Below are positions 11,493 to 21,984 of a DNA stretch of 64,000 nt, piece after piece. Source of the stretch: Blumeriella jaapii (lineage: Eukaryota; Ascomycota; Leotiomycetes; Helotiales; Drepanopezizaceae). A model generated the notes under the pieces. It did no database searches. It was not told the DNA's origin and saw only the letters and a list, made by a program, of their open reading frames with translations. The stretch covers positions 62,001 through 126,000 of the forward strand of contig VWND01000072.1 in the NCBI GenBank assembly GCA_009599575.1. The letters are read 5' to 3'. The stretch's first letter is position 1. Every line of letters starts with the position of its first letter. Both the position numbers and the translations under genes were made by a program.

Positions 11493-12264
11493 AAGAAAAC
11501 GAAAAGCGTTGTTATTTATAATATTAGCGAAAATGTTAGTAAAGTTTGAATTAAATAAATAAGTGTTTTTTGAAATTGCAAATTAAAAGTTTTTAATATA
11601 AAAAAAATCGTTTTTAATAGGAAAGCTATTAAAAAAGTTTTTGTATTTTTTAAAAAAATTAAATAAAATAAAATTGCGTTCAGATATTTAAATAGCGTAT
11701 TAAAAAACTTGTTTTTTAATAAGTTAATTAAATTGATATAATATTATTATATAATTTACGGTTTCGATATTCCGTGGCTTAGGCTAATATACGTACAGCC
11801 ATTTTTTTATTATTTTTAATAAAAAGCCGCAAATTATAATTGTTATAATTATAAAGCGTAAAATCAAAAAATTAAGTTTTCGCCAAGCGTTTAACCAAAA
11901 GAAATTTAATTTAAAAGGGCCGAGCGCGGCGGTCGAAGCGTACGAATTAATATTCGATTTGTTATTTTTTAAATAAAGGAGCGATTTTCGAATTTTGAAT
12001 TTCGCACGGTTTAAAATTGCCTAACCGTAATTTCAAACGTTTTTGAAATATATTGCATTTTTGTAATTTAATAATTATGCGTAAAATAAGAAAAGTTATT
12101 AAAAGTTTTTTATATAATGCAGCTGCGAATAATATTATATAAAAAGTTTTTTAAGCCGTAATAGCGAAATATCGAAATCGATTTTGATTATGAATTTAAA
12201 AAATGCATCGGCGAATATATAAAAACGAAACACCGAAGTTTGAATTTTTACGTAAATTATCAAA
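11493..12264 (-). other. 5' leader of family 1 copy B
   Basis: About 770 bp between 5' LTR and gag with no coding potential. It includes a relatively GC-rich patch (CCGAGCGCGGCGGTCGAAGC near 11919) also present in D near 35978. The primer-binding site should abut 12264 (minus-strand TTTGATAATTTACG...), but it does not match a tRNA end that I recognise. Confidence 0.5.
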
Positions 12265-12531
12265 TGTAAAAATAGATAAGAAAACCAAATTGATACGGTT
12301 ATATATCGGTAAGTAAAATAATCTAGGGAATTTCTAGAAAAAACTAAAAAAAGGAAAAAAAGGATAAGTGAAAGTATAAATTGGATTGCGTGCTTATGAT
12401 ATTATTTAAGGGAATATTTTGCTTTTATATTTATTAAAGGTAGTCAGTGGCAGGGGGTTTCGGAGGGGTCCATGCCTCGACTATAGCTAAAACTACCAAC
12501 TTCTATTAATACAAGGTATCACCGTTTTATA
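12265..12531 (-). repeat. 5' LTR of family 1 copy B
   Basis: 267 bp, written TGTAAAAATAGATAAG... to ...CCGTTTTATA on the plus strand; element orientation is minus. It keeps a lightly mutated segment (CAGTGGCAGGGGGTTTCGGA near 12446) that is RIP-degraded in C. It abuts copy C RT sequence at 12532. Confidence 0.9.
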
Positions 12532-13575
12532 TTAATTTAATCGCTTAATTCGTAAAAGTCGTATATAAAGTTTTATAATTTGTATTTCTGATATTGCTTT
12601 TTTTTACGTTGACGACGTTGAAATAAAAAGCTTTAAATTATATTATAATAATAAAAAAATCTTTTTTAAAATTCGACGTTATATAATAAAATATATTTAA
12701 AACATTAATAAAATTATAATTTGCTTCGAAAAAGCCAAAGCTATTATTAGCCTTCGATTAAAATTTTGTATGCCCGAAATAAATATCGTTGGTTATATAA
12801 TTAATAGCGCTGGCCGCCACTTTTAACGAAAAAAAATTAAAAAGATTTGCGAATAAAAAAAATATAAAAATATTACCGAAGCCAAAGCTTTTATTAGCGT
12901 TGTGATTTATTACCGCAATTGGATTAAAAACTTTTTTCAGAAAGCTGCATTTATTTACGCTACGATAAAAAAAAAAATCGATTTCGTTTAAAAAGAAAAA
13001 CAAAACAAAATTATAAAAGTTTTTAAAAATAATTTTTTATCGGCTTTATCGCTTATACGAATCGATTATAGTCCAGACGCAGAAAAAATCATTTTAATTA
13101 TCGACGTTAATATTTTCGGTTAAAAAGCTGTATTATAACAAATCGACGAAAACAAAAAACGGCATTTTTCACGATTCGAAAGCGATTTATAGTTTTTCGC
13201 TAAAGCATGTTACGATGTTATTAAACGAGAATATCGAAGCGCTTTTAAAGCAATAAAAAAAATAAAAAGCGAATTGTACGGCGTATATTTTATTTTGAAA
13301 ATAAACGCAAAAGTTTTTGTCGATTAATTAAATAAAAAAGCCAATGATTTGCCAAAAGCATTCGTTATTAATTAAATAGTCTGAATGCGATTTATAAACT
13401 TCGAAATTAAATATATTAAAAAAACAATTAATACCGCGGCAAACGGCTTTTTCAAACGAAAACGTTTTTATCCGTTTAATTTCGCTAAATAAAGCGAATA
13501 AAACATCGACGAATAAATTATTAACAAAATCGGCTGTTTCGCTATTTGCGTCCTAAGTTTTATAAAGCCAAAACC
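12532..13575 (+). pseudogene. RT C-terminal part and RNase H, family 1 copy C
   Basis: Starts just upstream of the YVxD palm motif, which is degraded here (TTTTACGTTGACGACG near 12602 encodes FYVDD in one frame, so the aspartates survive). It continues with FCIPE(M)-type residues, the connection, and RNase H DYSPDAEKIILIVD near 13071, RFES near 13176, KREYRSAFKAIKKIKSELYGV near 13222 and AANGFFKRKRF near 13438. Stops are RIP-type. Confidence 0.75.
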
Positions 13576-13608
13576 ATTCGCGTTGCTATTTCGGCTGGCA
13601 CCGCGAAT
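13576..13608 (+). repeat. 33-bp palindromic repeat, copy C linker, site 1
   Basis: Arms ATTCGCGTTGC and GCACCGCGAAT, loop TATTTCGGCTG. Confidence 0.92.
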
Positions 13609-13813
13609 AAAAAATATTAATTTTCGGACCGAAAAAGCATTCGCGTTATTATTTCGGCTAGTACCGCGAATAAATTTGATCGAAAACGATCGGAATAAGC
13701 CGATTAACGACGAAAATAAACTTTTAATCGATAATTACGAAACCGAAGATTTTTATTTAATCGCATATTATTTAATTATTTTGTTTAAATTATTTAACGT
13801 ATTAAATTATTAG
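13583..13813 (+). CDS. RNase H-integrase linker fragment with two palindrome-encoded peptides, copy C
   Basis: Open 76 codons equivalent to 6742-6972 on the other strand. It encodes LLFRLAPRI and LLFRLVPRI from two 33-bp palindromes separated by a 30-bp spacer, then NDRNKPINDENKLLIDNY and a hydrophobic end. Part of pol, not a separate gene. Confidence 0.65.
   Translation: MLFRLAPRIKNINFRTEKAFALLFRLVPRINLIENDRNKPINDENKLLIDNYETEDFYLIAYYLIILFKLFNVLNY
13639..13671 (+). repeat. 33-bp palindromic repeat, copy C linker, site 2
   Basis: Arms ATTCGCGTTAT and GTACCGCGAAT, loop TATTTCGGCTA. Separated from site 1 by 30 bp holding a perfect 7-1-7 palindrome (13621-13635). Confidence 0.9.
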
Positions 13814-15180
13814 TTTAAATTATTTAAAAATCAAGCTTTCGATTATATTTTAGCCGATAAAAAGCTATATAAAATAAAAAATAATATATATTAAAAACGC
13901 TTAGTAATAAATAATAAAGCCGATAAATTTTAAATTATAAAAAAAGCTTACGAAAAAGTGTTTTATAAAAAAGCTGAAGCTATTTACTACCGAATTAAAA
14001 ACGACTTCTGATAAAAAAAGTGTTTCGAAAACTGCAAAGCTTTCGTTAAAAGCTGTATTTCTTATTAAAAACGAAAGCTTGGCCGAAAAAAAAACTTATT
14101 ATATCCGACGTAGTTTTTTAAAATTTAAAAAAAAATTAATTTCGATATTATACGCGTATTAATTACCGATCGCGGTTATATATATTTCGTATTCGTTATT
14201 AACGATTTATTTAAATAGCTTAAAAAACGACTTTTCCGAAACGCTATTTTCGAAATTATAACAATTTTTTTTTAGAAAAACGTCGTATATCGATATAATT
14301 TGTTTAGCAAATTAAACGTCGATAATAAATCCGAAAACAAAAGCGTTATCGAGACTTTTATAAAAAAATACGGCATTTAACGCATTTAAATTTCAGTTTA
14401 CAATTCGAAAAGCAACGGATCCGTTAAACGAAAATACAAAAATATTTTCGACGGCTTTTTAAAAGCTATTCGAAAAAGCTATAAGCGTTAATCGCGGAAA
14501 TTTTTAGAAATGCTTTTTGTTATGCGTATATGCATATACGCTTTTACTAAAATAATTTTATTTTTTATTTAATACGGCAAAAACGCTCGATTGCTTTTAA
14601 AAACAAAATGGCCTGTATAAAGGTTTTATAACGTAGTTAAAATAAAAACGAAAGCAGATCTGCTAGTAATAAAGTTTAAACAGCTAAATTACCGCGATAT
14701 AAATATAAAAAAAATAATTTTAAAAAAGAAAAAATATAAAAAAGTAATTAAAAAAATCTGAAATAAAACTAAGGTTTTAAAAAAAACGCTAATTAAAAAA
14801 AAAGATTTAATTTTAATTTACGACGTTTAGCGCGCTATTAATAAATCGGCCGATATTAAGCTTGATTATAAATAGCTCGGATTCTACGAGGTATGCGAGG
14901 CCGAATTAAATAAAAGCTATTATAAGCTTACGAAACTCGATGAAACAAAACTGAAAAAAACGTTCGCCGTTAATCGATTAAAGCGATTTTATAAAAAAAA
15001 CTAGCAAATTTACCTTTTGGATTTTAAATTAAAAAGCGATTTCGATTTCAGCGAATCCGACGACGATTCCGACTAAAGCGATTATATTTCTGAAAAAAAA
15101 AAACCTTTTGAAAAGGTTTGGAAACAACCGAACGATAATCCCGCTGCTAAAAACATAATTTAAATCGTAATTCCATTTAT
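13814..15180 (+). pseudogene. Integrase, family 1 copy C
   Basis: Collinear with the copy A integrase. The zinc region lies near 13950-14080, core motif remnants near 14110-14480, and the GPY/F-type module (DYK.LGFYEVCEAELNKSYYKL) near 14855-14940. A Phe/Ser/Asp acidic tail follows near 15041-15090. RIP stops interrupt every long frame. Confidence 0.72.
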
Positions 15181-15689
15181 GACCGAAAAAAAGAAAAGTA
15201 TATACAAAATTGTTTACTAATTGTTTTACTGTTTTTATTATTTATTATTTTCTTTTTTATTATATATTATTTTATTGTTTTTAGCTTGCTTTGCTTGTAT
15301 ACAATTTAATTATTTTATTTTATATATATTATTTTATTTTTAAGATTTTTTTTTATATTATTTAAAATATTTACTGTATTTTTTTTTATTTAACTATACT
15401 TTTGTTTACCAAAACAAAAGCTTTGTATATATTTAAGCCGTATATTTAATATATTTATATCGCTCGCATATTTTACGAAAACTATCTTTTATGTATTTTA
15501 TTATTTGCTACTTTCTGCATTGTTTATTTTTTTCGTTGTTCTGAACGAGTGCTTATCTAAACAATTATAATTTATTAAAAAAATAATATGCGGATTTCCG
15601 TGATTTTTAAATACAAATATTTTACAATTTCCGTATTTTTTTTTAATTATTTTTTAATAAATATAATATATTTTTTTTAATTAATAAAT

Positions 15690-16003
15690 CTATCGATATT
15701 ATATCGTTTTTTAAGCAAAGCGTTGCTAAATTTGGCAAATTTATTTTTAATTTATTTTAAAACGGAATTATTATACGCAATTTCTTCGAATTTAAGCAAA
15801 TATATAATGCCGCTATCCCAAATTAATAAGCAGCTTTCGTAAAAACATTTATAAAGCAATTCGATATAATAATTAAAAACGTTAACGAATTTCTATTCGA
15901 TTACGAAAGTTTTATTAAAATTAAATTCGTTCGCAAAAGCTTTGATTACGATAAATTTCTGCTGAATTACGATAACGTTTTAAAAGCTTTTGCCGAAGCA
16001 AAA
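15690..16003 (+). pseudogene. Extra ORF (aORF), family 1 copy C, N-terminal part before element L
   Basis: The frame reads from about SIDIISFFKQSVAKFGKF through EFKQIYNAAIP, FVKTFIKQFDIIIKNV, EFLFDYESF, FVRKSFDYDKFLL and NVLKAFAEAK, where L inserts in the poly-A codons at 15999-16003. A start codon is not evident; the beginning is set by where the frame opens. The protein is not recognised. Confidence 0.6.
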
Positions 16004-16177
16004 TGTGAGGGGATAGGACGTCAGTTCGTTGGTCACGTGGTCCGAAGGTCACGTTGTTATTACATGACATCGGAGCCCGCATATATTATATTTTAGACTT
16101 TACGACACCTTTAAATTTAAAACCTCGTAGTCAATGCAATTTATCCACGAACCTTCTGCTCGTTCATACCCTTAACA
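16004..16177 (+). repeat. 5' LTR of element L
   Basis: 174 bp, starting TGTGAGGGGATAGGACGTCA and ending CCCTTAACA. It retains many CA/TG dinucleotides, whereas the 3' copy shows G to A changes at its start. Confidence 0.93.
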
Positions 16178-16204
16178 TATTAACTATTAAACCCTCTTTA
16201 ACAT

Positions 16205-17675
16205 TCCTATTTCAGCCTTTAAGCTGAAAAGGCCTGCCAATTCTGTTTTGCCTTTGCGCATACGAAAAGTTAACAAACCGCGATAACAATTTTTACGACT
16301 TTTCAAAAATAATCTTCACGATACGAAACTACGAAACGACAATTTCTTTTAATATAAAACTCATATTCAAAAAACCCCGTTCTGCTTTTGCCTATATCCC
16401 GAACAAAATACATTTCACGCTTCTTTTTTAACGAATTATATCGGACCATCCCAAATTGTCGGAATCCCTTAATTGTTTTATTTTAAAGCATTTTAAATAT
16501 TCCGACCAAATCGTTGCCGCTCTGATCGCTAATACGAAAGCCTGCTTTTAAAAAATTTTCGATATTTTCGCTTACGCGGTAAAGCAGAACGATATAATAA
16601 TATTATTCAAAATTAAACTAAATGATTTCGCTTAAAAGCTAAATGTTCAGACGGTATAATATTGGGAAGAAAAAGCCTTTTAAAAGAAAATAATTTAAAA
16701 CCGCGAAGCCGAGCTTGCCAATTTCCGAAAACAAGCTTTTACCAATCAAAATACACCGAACATCTTGAATATAAAAAAAAAAACATCTGCCTTTCCCGAT
16801 TTCGATAAATTCACAGATTCGAATAACACCGGTAACGTTACGAAGCATTTTACCACTTTTTTTTAAAATATAATCCTAAAGCTCCGTTTTAATCAAAATT
16901 AATATACGACCGAACAAAATCGCATAAATTACTTTTTTTCCCGCTTTTTCGATACAGCCAAAAACGCTTTATAAAAAGGTTTACGTACGAACGGCACTTT
17001 TTTTTATCTAACTATTACAAAAATAATTTAAATCTTTTAATAATCGTTCGGTATTTTTAATTAACAGGCAGATGCATTTAAAAAAATTTTATTTTTTAAG
17101 CAAAACAATTAATTTCTGTTTATTTTTTTTTCTATTTAACTGGAAATTAAAAGTTATATTAAATTTAATAACGAAGCCGCTATCGTTATTTTACGCGAAG
17201 CTTTTTATTCTAATATAGTTATCCGTTTGTCGTATATTAACTTTTCCGATTTAAAAACCGATTTTATTGGTTTTTGCGTTTAAATGCGCGAAACCGATAC
17301 CGTTTTTCGACAATTAAATCTTAATTATTACAAAACCGAAAGCCGCAATACGGGAATCATTTTTTCTTCCGCCCCTATATTTAAAACTATTATCACGATT
17401 ATTATTCAAAGCGATTTTATAAATTTTAGCGCTATTTAAATTAAAACAATTATATAAACCGCAGCTGATATAACAAAAAACAAACGCTTAATCGATGACG
17501 CCGAAAAGCTAGCTCGCCGAACCTATCTTTTTGCTAATAATTTCTGCTTATAATATATTAGCGATAAACACCGAACTGCTAACTGTTCCGATTTTCTTTA
17601 AATCAAAAAAACTAAAGCCGAGGCAAAAAAATCGGAAAACTAACTGTTTCTGATAATTATTATTATCAAAAACTT
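16205..17675 (+). pseudogene. gag, element L
   Basis: A frame with scattered stops reads through SESLNCFILKHFKYSDQIVA, a capsid-type segment with HFTTFF, YTTEQNRINYFF and FDTAKNAL, and ends with RRTYLFANNFCL followed by DKHRTANC. The last part is the expected position of a CCHC zinc knuckle, with one Cys lost. This order fits chromoviral Gag. The minus-strand open stretch at 16639-16848 is antisense. Confidence 0.65.
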
Positions 17676-17687
17676 TTAAAAAATAAA

Positions 17688-17924
17688 TTGGAATTATTTG
17701 CTTTGAATAGCGTTCCGAAATTATATTTAATATTGCTTTGTATTATAACTGCTAATAATATATATATCAAAATCTATTTTTTGAACGATTCCGGAGCTAC
17801 CGATAATTTTATTAATTATGCTTTCGTGCAATACTACGAATTGACTTTTGTTTTATTTACTAATTTACGTAAACTTACCGTGGTTAACGAACGTTTTTCC
17901 ATTTACGGCGACGTTATTTATTAA
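17688..17924 (+). CDS. Aspartic protease region, element L (open 78 codons)
   Basis: Retropepsin with an intact-looking active site, FLNDSGATDNFINYAF (from 17785), the DSGAT pattern of Ty3 proteases, followed by RKLTVVNERFSIYGD, the flap/second-half region. The frame stops at 17922 (TAA) and resumes (ERITAFIIILGKYDLILGKPWL) through 18030. It is the N-terminal domain of pol. Confidence 0.78.
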   Translation: MELFALNSVPKLYLILLCIITANNIYIKIYFLNDSGATDNFINYAFVQYYELTFVLFTNLRKLTVVNERFSIYGDVIY

Positions 17925-18199
17925 ATTTTTTTTCAAATTAATATCGCTCGCTATACCGAACGAATTACAGCTTTTATTATAATACTCGGGAAATACGACC
18001 TTATTCTAGGCAAACCTTGGCTTAAAATACACAATTTCCATATTAATTAAACTACAAATACTTTTTGCTTTAATTCAGATTTCTGCCGTTCGAACTGTTT
18101 ATCTTAAAACTTTTATTAATTGGCTGTTTTAAGCTTAGTTTAAAAACGCCACTTTTATAAATCAATCGTTTAATCAGCCTCTTCTCGCCGTACAAAAGC

Positions 18200-19320
18200 T
18201 GCTGCTTTTAATATCTTATTTTTTCAGTCCGGAATCGAAGTATTTTCAGCCTTATTATACGAAATCGACCAACGTTTACAAAAACTCGGCGCTATAATTA
18301 AAAACGATTTTAATTCTGCATTACCAAAAATAAACCAGTTACGATAAAAACTTTTTTAAACTAAACGGCAACATTTATCAACTGAATTTTATTTCGCTAA
18401 AGCTTTTTTAAAAAATATTCGTTTGGCCTTTCAAACCAAACTATTAATCGACCTCCGAATAAAACTTTTTTAATATTATTATTATTATTTAGCCGCTTTC
18501 GATTTTATTAAAACTGATAAATTTGCGCTTTATAAAAAAGGCGTTGATTATACGATAAAATTCCGTTTTGACGCAGTATTTTTATACGGCTTTTTATATA
18601 ATATATCAGTTAACGAATTTTAAGTTTTACGCAAATTTCTAAAGAAAAATCTCGAAAAAGACTGAATTCGAGCTAGCTTTTTCTTCGCCGCATTTCCAGT
18701 TTTATTTGCGAAAAAACCAAAAAGCGGATTACGTTTTTGCGTCGATTACAAAGCTTTTAACGCTATTATAATTAAAACCGGTATTTTTTGCTATTAATTT
18801 AAAAAATACTTTTTCGATTAAATAAAACGAAGTTTTATATCAAACTTAACGTTTTTGCCGCTTTTAATAAGATTCGAATAAAAAAGGACATAAATGGCTT
18901 ATTGCGTTTAATACGAAATACGGTTTATTCGAATCGTTGGTCATGCTTTTCGGTTTATACAACGCTTCTGCCACTTTTCAATTCCGCATAAACGATATTC
19001 TACGATTTTATTTAAATATCTTTTGCATAGCTTATATAAACGATATTTTAGTTTATTTAAACGATTTTTAAAAACATAAAAAACACGTTAATTTCGTTTT
19101 TTAAGCTTTTTCCGACGCTGGCCTGCAATTAAATATAAAAAAATGCGAATTTAAAGTTTAAAAAATCGTTTATCTAAAAATGATTATTTTTATTACTGAA
19201 ATCAAAATGGATTTTAAAAAGTTAAAAGCTATTATTAGCTGGAATCTTCTATTCAACGTTAAAAACGTATAAGCGTTTTTAAGTTTTGCAAATTTTTACC
19301 GACGCTTTATTAAAAGTTTT
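18200..19320 (+). pseudogene. Reverse transcriptase, element L
   Basis: Ty3 RT blocks in order: [21 protein letters not shown] near 18708-18770, AFNKIRIK near 18857, [19 protein letters not shown] near 18891-18945, [18 protein letters not shown] near 18949-19002, and the palm YIND (from YIDD) near 19033, then KKCEFKV. In-frame TAA/TAG codons fit RIP, and a frame change occurs between blocks. Confidence 0.8.
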
Positions 19321-19399
19321 TTTCGCATCGTTATTTTTTTGGTAAATTTAACGAAAAAAAATACTAAATAGGATTTTAATAATAATTATATTAAAACTT

Positions 19400-19860
19400 T
19401 CGAATTTCTTAAATCAGCTTTTATTATTGCATTTATATTATTTTATTTTAATTTTAATAAAAAGATTTTCGTTAAAACCGACGCTTTTGATTACGTTTTT
19501 TTAAAGATTTTTTCTTAAAAAAACGATGCAGAAATATTTTATTTAATCGCTTTTATATCGAAAAAGTTCGATTTAGCCGAGTGTAATTACGAGATTTATA
19601 ACAAAAAACTTTTCGCTATTATACGTTGCTTCGAAAATTAGCGAGCCGAATTATAAAAAGCTGCTTATTTAATTCGAATATTTACAAACCACCGAAACTT
19701 AAAATATTTCATAACGACTAAGCAATTTAATAAGCGTTAAATACGCTGAAGCGAGTTTTTAGCTGGTTTTGATTTTGTAATTATATTTAGATTTGAAAAA
19801 CAAAATAGCAAATCTGACTTTTTAACCCGACGTTTTCAAAATCTTTCCCAGAATTTTTCA
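19400..19860 (+). pseudogene. RNase H, element L
   Basis: KTDAFDYVF near 19476, the first catalytic Asp, followed by [20 protein letters not shown] and [10 protein letters not shown] near 19549-19640 carrying the Glu, then RIFTNHRNLKYF near 19677 and FLAGFDFVIIFRFEKQNSKSD near 19758 for the last acidic residues. The order is that of chromoviral RNase H. Confidence 0.78.
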
Positions 19861-20361
19861 AACGAAAAAATTCAGTTTCAAAATCAAGCTTTTTTTAAAA
19901 AGCATTATTTAATTAAAGTTTTAAACGCTTTTCCAGTTTTGCTTAAATAAATACCCGAAGCAAACGACGAAAAGCTTTTACGATTGTTAAACGAATATTA
20001 TTCCATTAATAAGCTATGGATTGCTATTAAAAAAAAAATGCTTAAATCAAAAAGTATTCCGAAATTAAAAAACTTATAATTTTCCGAATACTTTATACGC
20101 AATAATAAATTATATTTTCGAAACCGATTATACGTTTTAGATACATCGAATTTGAATATTTCTATTCGCATTTAGCTTTTGCAAATAGCCTATAATTTAA
20201 TAAAAACAGGCTATTTCGGAAAAAACAAATTATACGAGATTATTAACAGAAATTATTATTAATTATTAATTTCTGAAAATTGCAAAAAATTTGTACGCAA
20301 TTACAACGGCTGTTTTCGTAATATAAGTATTAATCAACGCTACTAAAGACTTTTCAAATCT

Positions 20362-21318
20362 TTGCTTATTTTTTTACGCCGTTGGAGCTATATATTAATC
20401 GATTTTATAGGCCCTTTTCCCGTAAAAAAGCATAAAAGTCGAAACAATTTGATTATGATAATAATATGTCGCTTTACTAAAAAACGATATTATATAACCT
20501 GCTATTTAGCTATAAAAGCGTCAAATCTAGCCAAACTGTTTTATAGAAATATCTGGCGTTTATATAACCTTTCGGATTTTATAGTTTTAAACCGAAGCTT
20601 TTTGTTTATTTTACAATTCTGGAAAGCTATTAATCACCGTTTCGGAACTAATATTACGTTATTTATCAGCTTTTATTTCGAAACAAATGGCCAAACCGAA
20701 AACGCAAACGCTTACCTACTTTTTTATTTAAAACAATTCGTTAAATACGCCCAAAAAGACTGGGAAAACTGGCTTTTTTTAGCCGAATTCGCAGCAAATA
20801 ACGCTGTAAACGCTTTTACCGAAATCTTTCTTTTTTACGCCAACAAAAACTTTTATTTCCGACTAAGCTTTTCTCCATCCAAATCTATTTTAGCCTCGAT
20901 TTTTCGCACGTTACAAATAGCAAACGCGAAAAAAAACGATTTTGCAAATAAAATAAAAATAAAGCTATTGTTACGCACGAATCTGATTTCAGCGCTGGCC
21001 GATCAAAAATACTATTCTAACCGATACCGCCAATTAGCATTTGCTTACCGAATAAGAAATAGCGTGTTTTTTAATAAGCGTAATATTATTTTTATTAAAC
21101 CAATTAAAAAGCTCGATAACAAGTTTTACGGTTTTTATAAAATCGCCGAAGTTTTAGGTTTTTATAATTATAAATTAAAACTATTTTTCGAGCAAAGATT
21201 ATTACATTCCGTTTTTTATACTAATTTGTTTAAATTTGCTTACAACGATTCTTTTCCAGGGCAGAAAAACCCTTTTTTACTATTTGTTTTTATCGACGCC
21301 GACGGCAGCTTGTTATAG
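20362..21318 (+). CDS. Integrase, element L (open 318 codons)
   Basis: Longest uninterrupted frame in the window. The core starts WSYILIDFIGPFPV (first Asp), the second Asp site is damaged (IVLNRSFLF for the usual SDRG), and the third acidic residue is kept in ETNGQTENANAYL. It is followed by QKDWENWLFLAEFAANNAV, typical of chromoviral integrases, and a C-terminal KKLDNKFYGFYKIAEVLGFY GPY/F module. The zinc-binding N-terminus lies upstream near 20210-20340 (CKKFVRNYNGC). The Met at 20362 is internal and the real protein is the pol polyprotein. The frame ends in TAG (likely TGG) and leads into the chromodomain. Confidence 0.85.
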   Translation: MLIFLRRWSYILIDFIGPFPVKKHKSRNNLIMIIICRFTKKRYYITCYLAIKASNLAKLFYRNIWRLYNLSDFIVLNRSFLFILQFWKAINHRFGTNITLFISFYFETNGQTENANAYLLFYLKQFVKYAQKDWENWLFLAEFAANNAVNAFTEIFLFYANKNFYFRLSFSPSKSILASIFRTLQIANAKKNDFANKIKIKLLLRTNLISALADQKYYSNRYRQLAFAYRIRNSVFFNKRNIIFIKPIKKLDNKFYGFYKIAEVLGFYNYKLKLFFEQRLLHSVFYTNLFKFAYNDSFPGQKNPFLLFVFIDADGSLL

Positions 21319-21480
21319 GTTATAAACGCTATTTTCGATTCTAAACGAAACTTTAACTTTTTTTATTTTATATAATAGCGCGGCTACAACGCCGAAGATT
21401 AGTTTTAAAAATTATTAAAAAACGTTATCAACGCATACAATTTTATAATTAAATTCGCTATACGTTTTTTTAAAAACCTT
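21319..21480 (+). pseudogene. Chromodomain, element L
   Basis: Downstream of integrase in the same frame: VINAIFDSKR, FFYFI, QRGYNAED, KNVINAYNFI. This fits the pattern of a chromodomain (repeated aromatic residues, RGYxxxxxxWEPxxN). The Trp codons are RIP stops. In related elements such a domain directs integration to modified histone-rich chromatin. Confidence 0.62.
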
Positions 21481-21810
21481 ATCCGACCAAAGCAAAATTG
21501 GCTAAAGCCGGAATTGCTAATAAAAAACGTGCTAAATCGACGAATAACGAAAACGAGCTTTTATTATTAAAAAAGATTTTTACAACCGTTACTAAACATA
21601 AGAAAACTGTTATTAATTCCTTTTCTATTATAAAAAAATTAATTATTTTGCTTCCGAAACTAAGAAAACCTGCCTTTTTTACTATTTCTTTTATTATTCC
21701 AGCTGAACCCCGCATTCGTTTATAAAAACGCCTCGCAAACGAAGCTCGATTCGTAAAAATAAATTCCGACGATGAAAAAATTAAGTAAAAAAATAGGAAA
21801 AAGAATTATA

Positions 21811-21984
21811 TATAAAAGGATAGAACGTCAGTTCGTTGGTTACGTGGTCCGAAGATTACGTTGTTATTACGTAATATCGGAGCCCGCACACATTGTATTT
21901 TAGACTTTACGACACTTCTAAATTTAGAACCCCGTAGTTAATGTAATTCATCTACGAACCTTCTGCTCGTTCACACCCCTGACA
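21811..21984 (+). repeat. 3' LTR of element L
   Basis: 174 bp, the same length as the 5' LTR. It starts TATAAAAGGATAGAACGTCA, equal to the 5' LTR after G to A changes, and ends CACACCCCTGACA. It is followed by the target duplication CAAAA. Confidence 0.93.

Larger units (their letters stand above)
5642..12531 (-). mobile_element. Family 1 Ty3/Gypsy retrotransposon, copy B (5' part: LTR, gag, PR, RT, RH, IN)
   Basis: Read on the minus strand from its 5' LTR at 12265-12531, this copy gives leader, gag, protease, RT, RNase H and integrase. It is cut at 5642 within the integrase C-terminal module by copy A. At the right end its LTR abuts copy C exactly within RT sequence, so B is inferred to have inserted into C. 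Its 3' LTR and extra ORF should lie left of the window, beyond A. Confidence 0.85.
16004..21984 (+). mobile_element. Element L, Ty3/Gypsy chromovirus-like retrotransposon (complete, 5,981 bp)
   Basis: Two 174-bp LTRs (16004-16177 and 21811-21984) flank gag, PR, RT, RNase H, integrase and a chromodomain on the plus strand. The element starts TGTGAGGGG and ends CCCCTGACA. The 5-bp target duplication CAAAA is at 15999-16003 and 21985-21989. Excising the element and one duplication restores the uninterrupted sequence found in copy A near 2319-2328, which proves the boundaries. RIP is moderate and lighter in the 5' LTR. Confidence 0.95.

Noticed and set aside
13576..13671. CRISPR-like array of spaced repeats
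   Set aside because: Only two repeats, inside pol frame in a eukaryotic transposon; no array or cas genes.
21479..21725. Overlapping 75-78-codon frames on both strands at the end of element L
   Set aside because: Plus-strand part is the Lys/Pro-rich tail of pol after the chromodomain; the minus frame is its shadow.
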